Shown here piece by piece: positions 11,901-24,400 of a DNA stretch of 59,114 nt (the first letter of the stretch is position 1; the number at the start of each line of letters is the position of its first letter). The notes under the pieces are model-generated. The model saw nothing but the letters and a program-made list of their open reading frames with translations. It searched no databases and had not been told where the DNA came from. Origin of the DNA: Acanthaster planci. Its lineage: Eukaryota; Echinodermata; Asteroidea; Valvatida; Acanthasteridae. The DNA lies in NCBI RefSeq assembly GCF_001949145.1, contig NW_019091509.1, positions 622,301-681,414 on the forward strand, written 5' to 3'. The translations under genes and the position numbers were made by a program.

Positions 11901-13062
11901 TGACAAAAACCGATTTTACAAAAATTTTTCAATTTTACAAGAGACCCATTTAACTTTTTTCAATTAAATCTAATTGGCAAAACTTTTCGCATGTTTGAAT
12001 TATAATACGCAGTGTGTGGAATGTATGCCGATTTGTATTTTCACAAATGTAGACCTTCGCTCGTCAACAAGAGCCCCAACAGGGAGCTGGGATGGGCTGT
12101 TGGCTTTGCGCTATGATTGGCCACACTGTGCACGACCTGTGACCGCGAGGTTATCACTTCCTGTTAGTGAAGCATCATTTAACTTTTTTGATTCTCCACT
12201 GGCAGTGCTTTCACACAGGCGCAGTGTCAGCGATATGATAAAAACCTAGCCTTGGTACAAGCAATTCATCTTCTCACTAAGTATCACTGATCACGATAAT
12301 GACACGCTGGAGAAGTGCGTCATTTTAGAAATGGAACGCTGCATCCCGGGGGAATGAACGTGAATTTTTCCGCGTTCATTCAGAGCTGAATCTGCTTGCC
12401 CGGAAGAAGGTACTCAGTTACCGAAAGCTCGGCAATCACATATTTCAAAACACTGATTTGATATTCTATTCTTGTCGATATTCTGATCACGGTGCTACGC
12501 AGCCCTTCCATATATCACTGATCACGTGCCTTTTGGCAATATATTTCAAATTAACCCTTTCAGCACTATTATCCCAAAATGGCTAAAATGCACCAAGAAG
12601 ACAAAAATGTTCAGAAGTAGTTAATCATTTCACAATTTCTATTTTTTCATCAAAAATTAGCAATGTAATTTTTTAAACTCCTTAATTTTAAAATTAACTG
12701 ACCTGCATTAATTTCACGTATGACGTTCTTGTGAATTTTGCTATTATTTATCTATAAAGTTTGTCTATGACGTTAAGTTTAATTTTATAATAATGTATCT
12801 TCGCGATGCATGTTGTAATGTATAGTGTTCTCGATGTGTGTACGTGCATCATGCTTCTGTTTTGGGTTCCAACAACATTTCGCACACTACACCCTTTAAA
12901 TTAGCACACTTTCCATAATATGCGATGGCGCCAAAGGCTGCGTATCTATCAAAATTGCTCCTGGGACGATTGCAATGCACACGAGTGTTGGGATAATAAG
13001 TTGATTTCTGTGTCTGTAAAAGTAAAATGCACGAACTTGACGTATCGTGTACGCAATGCACC
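8963..13062. other. Intergenic stretch without recognised gene
   Basis: AT-rich and non-repetitive at the level I can read. Short open frames (for example 9117-9428 and 11438-11734) show no family signature. A small 9-bp stem (GAATGAACG to CGTTCATTC) lies near 12350-12385. Confidence 0.5.
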
Positions 13063-13589
13063 NNNNNNNNNNNNNNNNNNNNNNNNNNNNNNNNNNNNNN
13101 NNNNNNNNNNNNNNNNNNNNNNNNNNNNNNNNNNNNNNNNNNNNNNNNNNNNNNNNNNNNNNNNNNNNNNNNNNNNNNNNNNNNNNNNNNNNNNNNNNNN
13201 NNNNNNNNNNNNNNNNNNNNNNNNNNNNNNNNNNNNNNNNNNNNNNNNNNNNNNNNNNNNNNNNNNNNNNNNNNNNNNNNNNNNNNNNNNNNNNNNNNNN
13301 NNNNNNNNNNNNNNNNNNNNNNNNNNNNNNNNNNNNNNNNNNNNNNNNNNNNNNNNNNNNNNNNNNNNNNNNNNNNNNNNNNNNNNNNNNNNNNNNNNNN
13401 NNNNNNNNNNNNNNNNNNNNNNNNNNNNNNNNNNNNNNNNNNNNNNNNNNNNNNNNNNNNNNNNNNNNNNNNNNNNNNNNNNNNNNNNNNNNNNNNNNNN
13501 NNNNNNNNNNNNNNNNNNNNNNNNNNNNNNNNNNNNNNNNNNNNNNNNNNNNNNNNNNNNNNNNNNNNNNNNNNNNNNNNNNNNNNNNN
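13063..13589. other. Assembly gap (527 N)
   Basis: An unbroken run of N. Open frames reported across it are artefacts. Confidence 0.99.
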
Positions 13590-15792
13590 GGACATACAGA
13601 GAGCCATTATTGCCCTGTAATTTAAAATGAATGCGTAAGCTGAGGCGGCATGCTTTCCAGGCTAGACTGTTTTGCTTTGTGTATTTAATCAACAAATTGG
13701 TTTCCAGGTTTTTTCTGTCCTATGAACAGGAAAAGTTTAGAGATTTCAGTCGTCTTACTATATTTCCCTAGCTGCATATCCTCTGTTGCTTTTTCCCCAA
13801 AATCGTAAGCTCAGTCTAACCTGCGATGCAGCGATCGGCTGCTGGTACTGGTCAGGGCGTCACGACTGAGAGAAATGCTCAGGATCAGTGCAGTGCGGCA
13901 TTCCATTGTGGAGATAATGAACAGCAGGTGAGGGATCACAGACGGTTGGTTTTCATTGTACACTCTCCGCAGCTTTGCAAACAGCTATCACATCTTTAGA
14001 TGGGTATAAACGAGGCCCCCATTATCTTTGAGATTACTGAGATGAAGATCCGAGTTGGTCATGGATGGATGTTGAACAAGTGCCTCCATACAGGTTTTTT
14101 TTTTTGACTCAACATTCCATATTGCAATTGTATGTCATGTTTACACACACAGTCTCTGTACGAGTGTCAGATTATGTAATGATGGTACCGCCCACGATTC
14201 TGTGTGTGACCCGCCTTTGACGCCAGGCCACAGCGAATAGTCTGAAGGGTACAGTCCACTTATTCAAGCCCCATTGAAAACAGTGTAAAATCAGCACTGT
14301 TCAGGGCCCAATAGCATGCAAGCCAACATCCCTGAGATTTCTGAAACACAAATGAAATACTTGTCTGGTCACTTATCTTTCAATTTCTTTTCATTTTTTT
14401 GTGGGTAAACCAATNCACTTAGGACCATTTTTAAACTGTAGTTTTTAGCCCTTCTGCTCTCATATGAAAGCTCAAAGACCCAGGGAGTCGATCCCGGCAA
14501 CAATTTACACAATCTCACCATTTTGGGGGCCAAACAATCTCCTTTTTCAAAAGATACTGTGGGGGGCACTTTTAATGCTAATGAGCTGGCCAGAAATTCT
14601 CACTTGAATTAGTAGTCTGCACCCTGAATATTCTCGTTGTTGTACGTGAGGGAAATTTCATGTAAGCTGACGATATTTCCAGTTATGTTTCGGAAGTTTC
14701 TTGTAAGATTAAGTAATGCTACAAAGTGTATTCTAAGAACGGACTGTAGACTATAAAAACAGGAAAAACAGAGAGATACACACACCGCAAGAGAGATTTT
14801 GGAGGCCATTCTATCGTATACAGGCTGTGAGAAGTCGTTGACTTGTTGACTTCTGCACTATTTCAACCTGTGGTGGCGAGTCATCTGTGGAACAACACTT
14901 GTAAGAAAAGTTCGTCCAGACCATGTGAAGCGCAGAGCTGAATCAAGTTCCGGAAAAGCCAGTTCGTGAACTGAATCTAGTTCCAGTTTGTGGGATCCTT
15001 TTATTCCTTCATGTTGGGATCACCAAATTCCTGTATTTGCCACGGTCATCGCGCCCTCGTCGTTTTGTCTCGAGCCCGGTCATTCTTATTGGACGTGGTA
15101 TTTGTCCCCGTTGCAGCTTGTTTTTTCGCACCGCGAAGGACTGAACTGTTTTTCGCCATGTGGAATCCAGCGTTTTTCACTGTAGTGCCTTGGCAAGTTC
15201 TTGCCCGTAAGAACACCTTGTTTATGAGCTATTCCTTATCACTGTAAACTAGTTCCAATCAACATTTTCTTCGTTACTATTTTCCTTACATGCCAAGTGT
15301 AACATTCTCATCAAATCATATTTGTTTATTTGTTCCTTGTATCAGTGTGATCTTGTTTGACTTCTTTGTTGCATCGGAGAAAATTCAAGCTTCAGAATAA
15401 TTAAATATTTTGGATTTTTTTCGGATCGTAACACAATGTTTATGTTAAATTATACACAAGGTCAGTAAATGAAAGATTTTTTACAAGAGTGAAAATTAAA
15501 CGAGACCATCATAAGACATTGAAAAGGGAGGGGGCAAAGTACGGAGGCATATTAAGAAGACAAAGTCTTATACAGAAATGCTTAATTTAGACAAGAAAAA
15601 AGAACCAGACAAGGAAGACTGATAACAGATTATACATGAAAGACAATTATGGTACAATACAGTAAAACAAAACAAGGACAAAACAAAACAAAGATGAACC
15701 AACAGACCAAGATGTAACAAAAACTGGAATTACCAAACACTAGAAACGTTAGAAGAACAAAAGGGTTAATTAGAATGATAAAAGAGAAGGAG
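13590..15792. other. Intergenic stretch without recognised gene
   Basis: There is one ambiguous base at 14415. I see no conserved protein segment. The A-rich plus-strand section at 15460-15790 is probably the 3' untranslated region of the LINE fragment next to it. Confidence 0.5.
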
Positions 15793-16152
15793 CTACCTCA
15801 GATAATCAGAAACTAGGTGTTTTGTGTAGCTGTTCTTAAAGCATCCTAATGACTGTGACTTAATATTATCATCAATACTATATTCCAAAGACGGGGTCCG
15901 TAGAATCTCAATGCATTCAGGGAATAGGATGTGCGTACAAAAGGCAGAAACAAATTGAGAAGTGCTCTAGTGTTGTGGCTGTGAACAGAATGAACCGCGG
16001 CAAAGTAAGAAGAAAAAAACTGAAGGAAGTAGGTTGTTAATTTACATGCTTATACATGAAAATCCGTGTGAAGTTTGTTTATATCAGATAAAGTTGATGT
16101 GTGAAGAAAAACAAAGAGAAGGGGTGTATGATCCCAACGCAAAGGACATTTG
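15793..16152 (-). pseudogene. LINE (non-LTR retrotransposon) ORF2 C-terminal fragment
   Basis: Reading the minus strand with a few frameshifts gives segments typical of the extreme C-terminus of LINE reverse transcriptases, in the right order. They are an F-M-Y-K-H-V-N stretch, then HSHNTRA, then LFLPFVRTSYSLNALRFYGP followed by RLWN, then SIDDNIKSQS, then a final FKNSYTKHL before a TAG stop (15793-15795). At least three frame breaks are visible: before F-M-Y-K, after H-V-N, and at W-N/S-I, where two bases appear inserted. The reverse-transcriptase core and endonuclease are absent, as in a 5'-truncated copy. I infer the class from the motif order and cannot fix the clade. Confidence 0.75.
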
Positions 16153-16891
16153 ATTATGTTCAGCAGTTTAGCCTGCAATGTAAGAGACCACGTTGCAGTT
16201 GAAGGTTCCTAGAAATTAGAATGGACGATGGCGTGCATCGATTGTGGAGACGTTGTGTCAGTGCCGATGTTAAGAGTCGTTTATCCCGTTGACTATTTGC
16301 ACTGGTGTTGGACGATGGACTAATGTGACACATCGGAATTCTGTAGGCTCGTCTGGTTCAAGATAGGGAAGATTACAAGATTTTTTGGTACTTAAACAGT
16401 ACATGACATATTAAGTAAAATATCATTTGTTGATCGTGACTTCGAAGGCTTAAATCTTCCTCAATTCTGGGCCTGTGTATTTTGGAGATACGCTCATCTC
16501 GTATATGCATACCGAACGCTCATGTTGTGTAGGCATACCGAACCAAGCATACCTGTCTTAGCTGAACTGTGTGACGGAGGGGTTATTGACGAATCCTCCT
16601 CTGTCTCTATAATAGCACCGAAAAATAATTTGATGTAATCTTGACAGAATGTATAGGTCAAAAGGTACCTAAAAATAAAGATGATTGGATTTATTGCTTA
16701 ACTTAGTCGTCAAACTCAGACATATTGAATCATATCTCTTTAGCGAATGTGTAAACGTTTCACCACAGTGACTGGTACCACATTATGTACCGGTATGTGA
16801 ACAGTGCATGAATTCTATATGCCGTATTTGAGGAGAAAGACCTGAGCTGATGAAAATAAGTCCCAAAAAACAGCGAAGTCCAGCTAATTCT
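16153..16891. other. Stretch between transposon remnants, nothing recognised
   Basis: I see no coding segment. On the minus strand near 16850-16870 a short L-F-F-G-T-like string could be the decayed continuation of the adjacent P-type transposase, but it is too short to rely on. Confidence 0.4.
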
Positions 16892-17218
16892 TCAAATGTC
16901 CTTGTCGTATCTGAGTCTGGGTGATGGGCCACCAGAGAGGTCTGAGAACATGCCAACGATTGATTGGATGTTCACAAGGAAGCCAATCACTGTTGTTTTA
17001 CGATGGGTGTACATTAAAGGAACGCCATCATCCCTAAAGTTCATTAAGCAGCCGTTAGCTCTCTCCGTGAAAGGTTGTCTCAGATGTCTGTTGTTGAATC
17101 CCTTTGCAAAGAGATTCTTCATGTTGCAGACATCGAACAATCTGAAAGCAGATGATGCATTGATACCACTGACAATTTTCTCTTTTAAATAGCTCCTCAC
17201 TTCACATGGATAGAACAT
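16892..17218 (-). pseudogene. P-element/THAP9-like transposase fragment
   Basis: A 108-residue open frame contains, in order, FRLFDVCNMKNLFAKGFNNR, an FTERANGCLMNF stretch, then HRKTTVIGFLVNIQSIVGMF and a following S-D-L. The succession 'FD..N..N.FAKGF', 'RKT.VIGF..NI.S' and 'DL' is what I know from the middle-to-C-terminal part of P-element and THAP9 transposases, just before the D-H-L-E-L-F-F block. The THAP DNA-binding domain and most of the catalytic region are missing, and the frame stops soon after S-D-L. A dead fragment is the simplest reading. An exon of a spliced element cannot be excluded. Confidence 0.6.
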
Positions 17219-17301
17219 GACCCAAGTTGTTCCAATGGTGATAACCGTGCTGTCGAGACAAGATTTTCCAAGCTTTGCTCAAGCCAGTACAAGAAGTCAA
17301 G

Positions 17302-18866
17302 ATGAAGTTCCCGTGTGTTGCATGTTCCAAGGCTGCCCGGAGCAACCAGAAGGCACTGCAGTGCGACGATTGCAACGGATGGCAACATCTCGCCAGTGGA
17401 ACGGGGTTCTCGGCTGAAGATTACAAGCAGTTCAATGATGACTCCTCAGAGCTCACATCGTGGCATTGCGCCTTGTGTTCCATTTCTTTTACTGATTCTC
17501 CAGTTCCAGTGGGAGAAAGTGCCAGAGTATCTGCTCAAGAACTTTCCCCTGCTGGAATGGTAGATGATGTGAGGGAAGTGGACGAGCATGCCCCCCTGAA
17601 GCAATGTGGAGTCTGACGTGCCGCTTGACGTCTCGGCTAGTTTTGAGATACCCCAGCCACCGGAAGAGGAGAGCATCGGTGATGCACGTGTCCCTCAAGA
17701 TCTGACCACGAGTTGATAATAATCACGTACAAGATTTTGCAGAACAGAACCCTGCGAAGGAAGCCAATTTTGGTTGATAACCGGGGGTACAAATACACCA
17801 AGAGATGGCAGCGAAACCCGTCTTCCATCAAGTGCACTTGGGTATGCAGTGTTCGTGGCAAGTGTCAACGATGCCCAGTGTCAGTCCTGCAGCATGGAGA
17901 TGTCTTCCAGCCTGGCTCGTCCGCCCAACATTCTCACCCAGCGGATTCCGACGCAGCTGTTGCTGTCGAGTTTGCGTCAGCAGTAAAAGCCAAGTCGAAG
18001 CAGGATGTGTTCAGATCTGCTGGTGCTATTGTGGAGGAAGTGATGACAAGCCTAGCACCTGACGTCCAACCAGCAAGCTTCCCCAAGCTGGCCAACTTGG
18101 TGCTGGTTGCCAACCGAACCCGCCAAGCTCTTCGTCCACACGAACCCACCGATCTCAAGTTTCCCCTGGCTACTGATTTCGTACCTGCTAATTTCCTGGT
18201 GAAGGATGTCATCATCGGCGTTGAACGACACCTGCTCTTCATGTCACCGGAGCAAACCACGATCCTCGACCAAGCCAAGACCTGGTACCTTGACGGTACG
18301 TTCAAGGTTGTGCACAAGCCTTTTTACCCAACTCCTGAGTATCCATGCCTTTGTCAACTTGGAGCACGGGCAGCAGAAGCAAGTTCCCCTGGCATTGTAT
18401 CTGATGTCTCGCCGCACCAAGGACTACCGCAAAGTTCTTCGGGCTGTGAAGAAGAATCTGCCCTCAAGAGGTAGCCATGTCCAGAACTTTGTTGTGGATT
18501 TTGAAGCAGGATTGTGGTCTGCACTTCGAGCCATCTTCCCCGATCGTCAGATCAAAGGTTGTTTGGATCACTGGTCGCAGGCGCTTTGGAGAAAGTGCCA
18601 AAGCATCGGGTTAGCTGTACCATACACATCGGAGCTTGCCGTACATACAACGCATCATCCGCAAGCTGATGGCCTTGCCGTTCCTCCAACATGAACATGT
18701 ACAGCAAGCTTTCATTAAGCAGCAGAGCCAAGTAACAGAACCCCTCCTAGTATGTCAGCTCTTCAATTACGTTGAAGAAACCTGGATCGAGAGTAGTGTC
18801 TGGCCACCTCGGGATTAGTCTATCTTCAGCCAAAGTGTGCGCACCAACAACGATGTGGAAAGTTAG
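17302..18866 (+). pseudogene. Broken PHD-FLYWCH-MULE transposase
   Basis: This is a Mutator-like (MULE) transposase remnant read through several frames. A PHD-like finger comes first (17305-17490: C-V-A-C, C-D-D-C, W-Q-H, C-A-L-C, with one metal-binding position replaced). A FLYWCH-like zinc finger follows (17776-17945: G-Y-K-Y, W-V-C, C-Q-R-C, H-S-H). The MULE core then has W-Y-L-D-G-T-F (first acidic residue, near 18290), LLSIHAFVN, and FVVDFEAGLWSALRAIFPDR followed by G-C-L-D-H. Breaks are a stop at 17614-17616 between the two fingers, an extra base near 18330 (the frame moves from 1 to 2), a second shift near 18640 (2 to 3), and TAG at 18816-18818 where a tryptophan is expected (W-P-P-R-D then stop, then S-I-F-S-Q-S-V-R-T-N-N-D-V-E). 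It is on the opposite strand to the P-type fragment next to it and cannot make a full protein. Confidence 0.8.
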
Positions 18867-21378
18867 CATCCTGATCTCAATCCCTTTAATTCAATAATAT
18901 TCATGTAACACTGCGGGCAACTCCACGTGACCGGATGCAGACCTCCCAACTGAACGCTGTAAGTAACCGTGTGAACGATGACATCATGCAAACAGTAACG
19001 AAGTCAAAGTTTATGTCACACAGGAAGTGAACGTTTAACAACTTCTACTTTCGTGCGCACATATCTTTTTTTCTCTAGAAATGAACCGGGCACTTAAACA
19101 CCTCTATCGACATCATCAATCTCAGGCTTCATTGGGAAATACAATAGGCCCCATGCATTGATTCGCATCTGCCATTAGCTCCGGAGAGGAGGATCAAGTT
19201 TTGAGGCGAAAAAATACCAACTCGTGGAAACAGAAGGGAAAATCGATATTAAATTTTGGCTTCATGTCATACGCATATGTATACCAAAGCAATTGTAATT
19301 AAGTACAGCAACGACAAAATCACCATCCTGGGACTTGCAAACACGACCAAATTCCACCTCACCCTTAAAATACGACAGGAAGGCGCAGACTGGTCAGCTA
19401 ATCAACAATGAGTGTACAATCATATCCCTGTGTATATGAACTACTTCGCGAAACACTTGCTGAACACACTTGCACCGTTTTAGTGCACGTTTCTCTCGCT
19501 GGCACTTTATGAGCACCTTTTGTGCGAGACCGATTGATCGTAAAAAGCCAGATAACCCCCTTCAGGTGGCAGAAGCCACACGCTCTTAAAGTAGTGGATT
19601 TAACCTCTCTTGTAAAAGCTGTTTTTTTCATGCACTTTATAATGGGCTACCTCTTGCAAACCCAACGACTACACGTGTACATGTAACGGAGCCTCTAGTA
19701 AGTCATCCTCATTAACACTTTCAAAGTCGTTTCAAGCCGTTTGACAGATTTCTTTATTTCTGGTTGACAAAAATTCGGCTTTAAACATCCTTTTTCTGGA
19801 TGATTCACAATCTACTTTCTGCATCTCAAAAGCCGTTACAGAAACATTTACACCCGATTCCACTGTTTTTCAAGTAAAATTTTTACCAGGATTCAGACAG
19901 CACATCTTCAAAACCCCGATAATCTAACCGATCTGTTTTCATGGCAACTTGAGGTGTGTCAAATCTGAGGCCTTGGCACACTTATCCCAGGATAAGGGTG
20001 CAGTGCTTGCATTGCCTTGTAGTGGGTACAATGTCAGCGGTAAGTAATTAGATTGAACTGTGTCCTCACCAGCCTGATATACATCACGGCAACAACGTCT
20101 TGTCAAGAAAGACATGGACAACTGTAAATGTGTAAAAAGCGCACTTTTCAATTCATTACGACCTAAAAGAATACTTAATTATTTCATAAATTGGAGAATC
20201 TAAAGTTGCACAATGAGCGTCTAAGAAAACTTCATCACCTCAAACCCTTTACAGTAACATTGCATGTTACAAATACTATACTCAGTTTACATTTATTAAC
20301 AAACCTGCTACAATACATGTATAAACATCTGTGCAGAAATTTTCGGAAAGGAAATGTTTTCCCCATATCATATGATATTCACATAAACAGAATCCATGCA
20401 CTGTATGCAATTTCACCATTAATTAACTTATATTTGCGCAGAATTCACACACAAATAACTAAGCCTTTAAACTTGCATGTATCTGCAGTCGACACGATCA
20501 ATTAAACTTACTGGTAATGAGCAGACAGAGATATAGATTTCTTAAAATAAAAACATGAGAAACTGGAGATTGCCAGAGTAAGCCAAAGACTGCTTTGATT
20601 TTATGCATCTATGATGGAACATATGATTGGAACATGGATATACCGATGAGAAGTAGAAGTCACAAAAACCCCATTTTCCTATCATGGTCTTCAACTATGG
20701 CGCTAATATAAAAACAAGTTCAATGTAAAAACAAACTGGAGATTTTATCGCATCAATGAAGATCACCTTTGTGGCCAGTTAACTTCTCACTTCAAATATA
20801 GACCTGTCCACCTACTTCTATATATTACGCCAAAAGTGTTTAACAGACTTCACATCCTGTTTGTCAATAGTACAATTTCTGTCAAATCTAAGTTAAAAAT
20901 TCGAAATTTGAATTGAAAATTAAGAATGGGGCATATAAATGGCTACGGAAGTTCACAAAAAAGTCTTTAAAAAACTTCTGCATAGTAACATACAGCAGGA
21001 TTAATGTTCTCCTTTTCATCAAAGTAGTGATAAGATTGTTGCCAACTTTAATCATCTTTATAAGGGCACTTTTTAAAATGGGAATGCCACTGGCTTCTCC
21101 TGTGAAGTGCAATTATTTCACTGAATACCTGTGGACACCGTGTAGGACCATGTGAGGGACCGCAAACCCTCCATGTAGCTTAGACAATAGGAATCAATGG
21201 GAGTCAATATCAATACACAACCACACTTTATAATAAAGTGATCTACGTACATCAAGAAGTTTGGGTAGGGAACAAAAGCAACAATTTACACAAGCTCTCA
21301 TGTTATTTTTTTCTTTTTGTTCCATTTGAGCATTTCTGAACTATTCCTGATTTGTCAAGGTTGTCCCACTGCCTTCTC
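18867..21378. other. Intergenic stretch and SCP2 3' flank
   Basis: I see no gene. It must contain the SCP2 3' untranslated region. On the minus strand a canonical AATAAA is found at 20292-20297, about 1.1 kb past the stop codon, but nothing shows that this is the used site. Confidence 0.45.
20292..20297 (-). terminator. Possible SCP2 polyadenylation signal
   Basis: AATAAA on the minus strand, about 1.1 kb past the stop codon. It is based on the hexamer alone. Non-canonical signals nearer the stop codon are equally possible. Confidence 0.2.
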
Positions 21379-21480
21379 TCAAAGTTTGGCCTTGACAGCT
21401 ATATCCTTAGGGATGATTCCTTGCAACTTGAAGGCAAGGGACATGTTACCAGTAATCTTGAGTTTACCTCTGAGAAATGC
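21379..21480 (-). CDS. SCP2: SCP2 coding exon 14 with peroxisomal AKL terminus
   Basis: Encodes [20 protein letters not shown], then [13 protein letters not shown] and a TGA stop. G-K-L-K-I-T-G-N-M is a hallmark of SCP2. The final AKL matches the C-terminal peroxisomal signal of vertebrate SCP2. Confidence 0.95.
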   Translation of the reverse strand, partial: AFLRGKLKITGNMSLAFKLQGIIPKDIAVKAKL

Positions 21481-24400
21481 CTGAAAGAGACACAGAAAGA
21501 AACACTAATTTTAAAAGGAGCAAGACAGTTCTGTATTTTGATAAAACTCAATTCCAATATTACAGGTGTACAGTTATGGGCGTATCCCAATGTGATCTTA
21601 GTAGTTGAAGTGATGGTAAAAGCAACATTAACATGGAATTGTACATGTATTCATGTAAATGATGACCAACAAGCTAACATTAACTGAACATAAGGTTAGG
21701 ACCAAACAAATCTTTTAGGAAAATACCAGAAACTTATCAATTGTAACATATCCAAATGAAGATAATTTGATATTCATTCACAGCTGAGAACTGTTATATA
21801 TACAATGATCAACTTATCAGAACATGCCTCTAATTGGCAGGAGCTCTTAGCGTCAAAAAAGCAATGTCGTGCTTTAAGACTCACTATGTTGAAAATCTCA
21901 GAAAAGGTCAAAAATGATGCAAGGATCAAATTTAGGGCGGGAGACAAATTCTAGCTGGCCATTAATTAAGCCTAATTAACAAATTAAGGCCTTAATTAGG
22001 GTAGAATTGTAACTTCTGAACCACAGGTCCTAGAACAATGGGACCAAGACTAGATTGTTCGCCTTTTCAATACAAACAACTTTTATGTACCGTCCAAACT
22101 TCTCAGGCCTTGAACTTGGCATGATCGAATCCCCAGTTTACAACAGTCAAATGTGTGAAGAAGAGCAGGTAAACCATGGTCCATGAGATTATTACATGTT
22201 CATGCATAATGGCATTGTACATAACCAAGGACACATAGTAAAAAGGATACAGACTACATTGTAACCTGTTTGTAACCAAGACCTGTTGGTTCTTGTCAAG
22301 TTGTCTGTGATGCACAATGAAGGAACACTAACCAATGTGTATGTCATACATGAATTTATGACTGTCATATTTCAGAATTGGAATTGAAAGAAAAGCTGAC
22401 ATTGTATTCATGCCAGCTGCCCTCGTGTTTATTTTAGACAGGAACAACACAGTTTAAGCTATTCAATCTACAATGTATTAAACATATTTTGGTCCTTGAT
22501 TACATACATGTATCCATTTCATTTAGACACGATTATTCAATGACCACTATAGATCCATTTTGGTTTATACACTGATACAAGTTTACTAATGCGTATAATA
22601 TAGCATTCCCAGAGCATTGCTGTCAAAGATCCCTCCTCACTCTGTTTCCTATGTGCAACCCAGGTGATGGCTACACATTCAAATAAAGTAAGAGTATGTT
22701 TTATTAATTGTTTATTAAACTTATGTACATGGTCATCACAAATCTTAGTGAGGAATCTCACCGACTGTGGCTGGAGTTTTCCCATCATCATTTCAACCAA
22801 GTCAGAATCTTTCATGGTGAAAGTCACATCAACTTTTTCTGCAAGTTAAAATGAAACAAAATTAATACAATCAAAGGTAGCAATTGAATGTAATTATTTT
22901 ATCATGTGCATACTTGCCAACATTGAAAAATCAGAAAACAGAACACCCATTTTATGAACCCTTAGCTTAACAAGCAAGTGCATGGCAGAAGCCGTTACGG
23001 ATGATTTGTTATAGCGCTCCCAAAGGGACTGAATTGAATTGAGCATGATGTCCACACAGCGCTGTAACCAACTGGACTTGCAACATGTGTAACTCACATG
23101 TATGTACATGCACATACACACCTGTATACTTTACCTGTATACAGTATGTGTGTGCATTATGGGTATGTACTGGTAGATGTACTTGTGTGGAAGTGTTGTA
23201 TAGTTTACATGCGTTGATCGGAAATATGGCATTTAGCATTATTCATTTGTTTTCTTGCAAATATGAGATACAAGGTCTAAATTACCATACAAACTTACAT
23301 GTACATTGTACTGATACGTGAAAGTGTAATTGTCAAATAAAACGGTCAAGTAAATTACGAAGTATAATTTGTGGAGTTAGTTTTTAATTCTACGGCTATT
23401 ATTACATTTATTTCCTTGGCTGATAATACTTGAGCACTTTACATTTCATCTTCTACTTGTGGTTAAGAAAACATCTCTCTTGGTGGTACATGCATAACAA
23501 TTAATATCCAGATGGAAATTCTCATTGTTTATACTTGTATGAAAATCCAAAATCAGGAAAACCTGCCAACCCTACCCCCTCTCTGCACATACTGGTGCCA
23601 CAAGTACACACGTTGTCATAAGCCTTTTTGCATTGTATTTGCAATCTCAACATAGTAAACGTGTGCTTGCGATTGGGCTGGGTGGATGTGAGCTTCTAGC
23701 TTTCATTCAAGGCTGTAACCAGTGCAGCAAGCTCACAGCATGGCTGAGAAGTGCAAAACCAGTACTTTTTACAAGATGGTAAATCAGAATTAAAATGAAA
23801 CACATGTACGACTGTATAACATTTGTGATGGAAGCAAGTTACTGGCCACTTCTGGTTACAGTGGGGGTGATTTTTGCTATGATGAACTAAAGCTGTGTGT
23901 TCAACATTCACGTAATCCCTATTAAGTATGACACATGCGTATTAAAAAGAAAGAATTGAAATCAAACCACGAACAGCCAGGAGTTTCGCTAATAGCTTAG
24001 CAGACGTGCACTGTAGTAAGGTTGTATGCTTACGTGTATGGGTATAACAGCATAACACACCTCTGCATGACATCTAGTCTATGGATGGTACCAGTATTCA
24101 GGGCCTATGTACGGATGGCCGAGTGTGTGTCTGCACTTTATTTCATCGCTTGTATTATAGTACTGATGTCCCAGAGGACGGCCAATCGCAGCAGCCTTGT
24201 AGTGATCACACACGAATTGTGCAGTTGATCAGCCTCTTATTATTAGCTGGTAACCAAGGCACTGAATATGCTCCATAAACCCAACGAGTCAGAGAACCAC
24301 TTTAGTTTTTGATACCAAAAAATGTGCCAGTCATTTAAACTTTAGTTTCAAAATTACTTTTAAATTAAAGCAATATGAATTTCCTCAGTAATTCAGCAGA

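Noticed and set aside
12849-13695. Five long open frames (192-252 codons) on both strands
   Set aside because: They run through the N gap; only a few dozen real codons exist at their ends and none resembles a protein.
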